In this document: piece after piece, positions 63,759 through 64,000 of the stretch
Layout: each line of letters opens with the position of its first letter
Position numbering within the stretch: position 1 is the first letter of the stretch
Assembly: GCA_020026155.1 (NCBI GenBank)
Contig: JAHHQX010000008.1
Coordinates: 1-64,000, forward strand
DNA length: 64,000 nt
Reading direction: 5' to 3'
Origin: Actinobacillus sp.
GTDB taxonomy: Bacteria > Pseudomonadota > Gammaproteobacteria > Enterobacterales > Pasteurellaceae
Program-made: the position numbers and the translations under genes
Notes under the pieces: generated by a model
What the model was told of the DNA's origin: nothing
What the model saw: only the letters and a program-made list of their open reading frames with translations
Database searches by the model: none

Positions 63759-64000
63759 TAACGTGTTAACTCCAAGATTTTCACGACTAATTGTTCAAAG
63801 GAATAACCAACTTGAGCTGCTGATTTTGGGAATAAGCTATGGCTTGTCATCCCTGGGCAAGTATTCGCTTCAACAAGACGAAATTCACCTTTTGCATTAC
63901 TCATAATATCAATACGTGTCCAACCACGGCAACCTAGCGCATTAAATGCGGCTTTAGCTAATTGACGAATTTCTTGTTCTTTTTCGTCACTTAGACCTGC
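63758..64000 (-). CDS. ddlB: D-alanine--D-alanine ligase, C-terminal part
   Basis: Only the last 80 codons are in the window. They read AGLSDEKEQEIRQLAKAAFN, then GCRGWTRIDIM, FRLVEANTCPGMTSHSLFPKSA and end LVVKILELTR. The ATP-grasp Mg-binding Glu and Asn are in EANTCPGMTSHS, which matches DdlB (E. coli EVNTSPGMTSHS). The enzyme joins two D-Ala for peptidoglycan precursors. The TAA stop shares one base with the ftsQ start. The N-terminal part lies beyond base 64000. Confidence 0.95.
   Translation of the reverse strand, partial: AGLSDEKEQEIRQLAKAAFNALGCRGWTRIDIMSNAKGEFRLVEANTCPGMTSHSLFPKSAAQVGYSFEQLVVKILELTR

Overview
The window looks like chromosomal DNA of an AT-rich gammaproteobacterium of the Pasteurellaceae. 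The inference rests on gene order and on the closeness of many products to Haemophilus and E. coli proteins: ddl-ftsQ-ftsA-ftsZ-lpxC, rne, ffh, polA, leuS-lptE-holA, a torY-torZ-torD S-/N-oxide reductase operon, and a lysine riboswitch in front of an NhaC-type carrier. I do not name a genus. I see no rRNA, tRNA, CRISPR array, insertion sequence or prophage.

Layout. 1-6449 (minus): a very large trimeric autotransporter adhesin, cut by the window edge, with an internal 738-bp tandem repeat and a coiled-coil stalk repeat. 7065-9562 (minus): a DedA/YqaA membrane protein and an NhaC-family carrier under a lysine riboswitch. 9763-10731 (plus): dapA. 10802-13733 (minus): an amino-acid/amine antiporter followed by a pyruvoyl-dependent decarboxylase of the PsiD-like branch of the phosphatidylserine decarboxylase family; this two-gene module is the least described thing here. 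14144-19254 (plus): yggS, leuS, lptE, holA. 19331-21999 (minus): a SIMPL-domain protein, rsmJ, trmA. 22269-26395: a Dcu C4-dicarboxylate exchanger, then potD and a PuuB-like amine oxidase in divergent orientation. 26627-30892: torY-torZ-torD. 31359-35324: gadC-glsA-gadB, a glutamine/glutamate acid-resistance operon. 35491-38486: fumC, rraA, menA. 38669-45337 (minus): a two-partner secretion pair, tpsB-tpsA. 45619-54413: trmO, rne, corB, ffh, psd, an FKBP isomerase. 54481-64000: polA, tolB-pal, and lpxC-ftsZ-ftsA-ftsQ-ddl on the minus strand.

How the parts fit. Two themes recur. One is decarboxylation coupled to antiport: GadB/GadC fed by glutaminase, and the PsiD-like enzyme with its ArcD-like antiporter. 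Both can consume cytoplasmic protons and export an amine. They lie near lysine-linked genes (riboswitch-NhaC, dapA) and polyamine genes (potD, PuuB-like). The other theme is anaerobic respiration: Dcu, TorYZD, fumarase and menaquinone synthesis. The dcu and torY promoters each carry a near-consensus FNR box centred about 41 bp before the inferred start of transcription. Two large surface systems (trimeric adhesin and TPS exoprotein) suggest a host-associated life.

All calls come from reading the sequence and from remembered family features. No database search was run.
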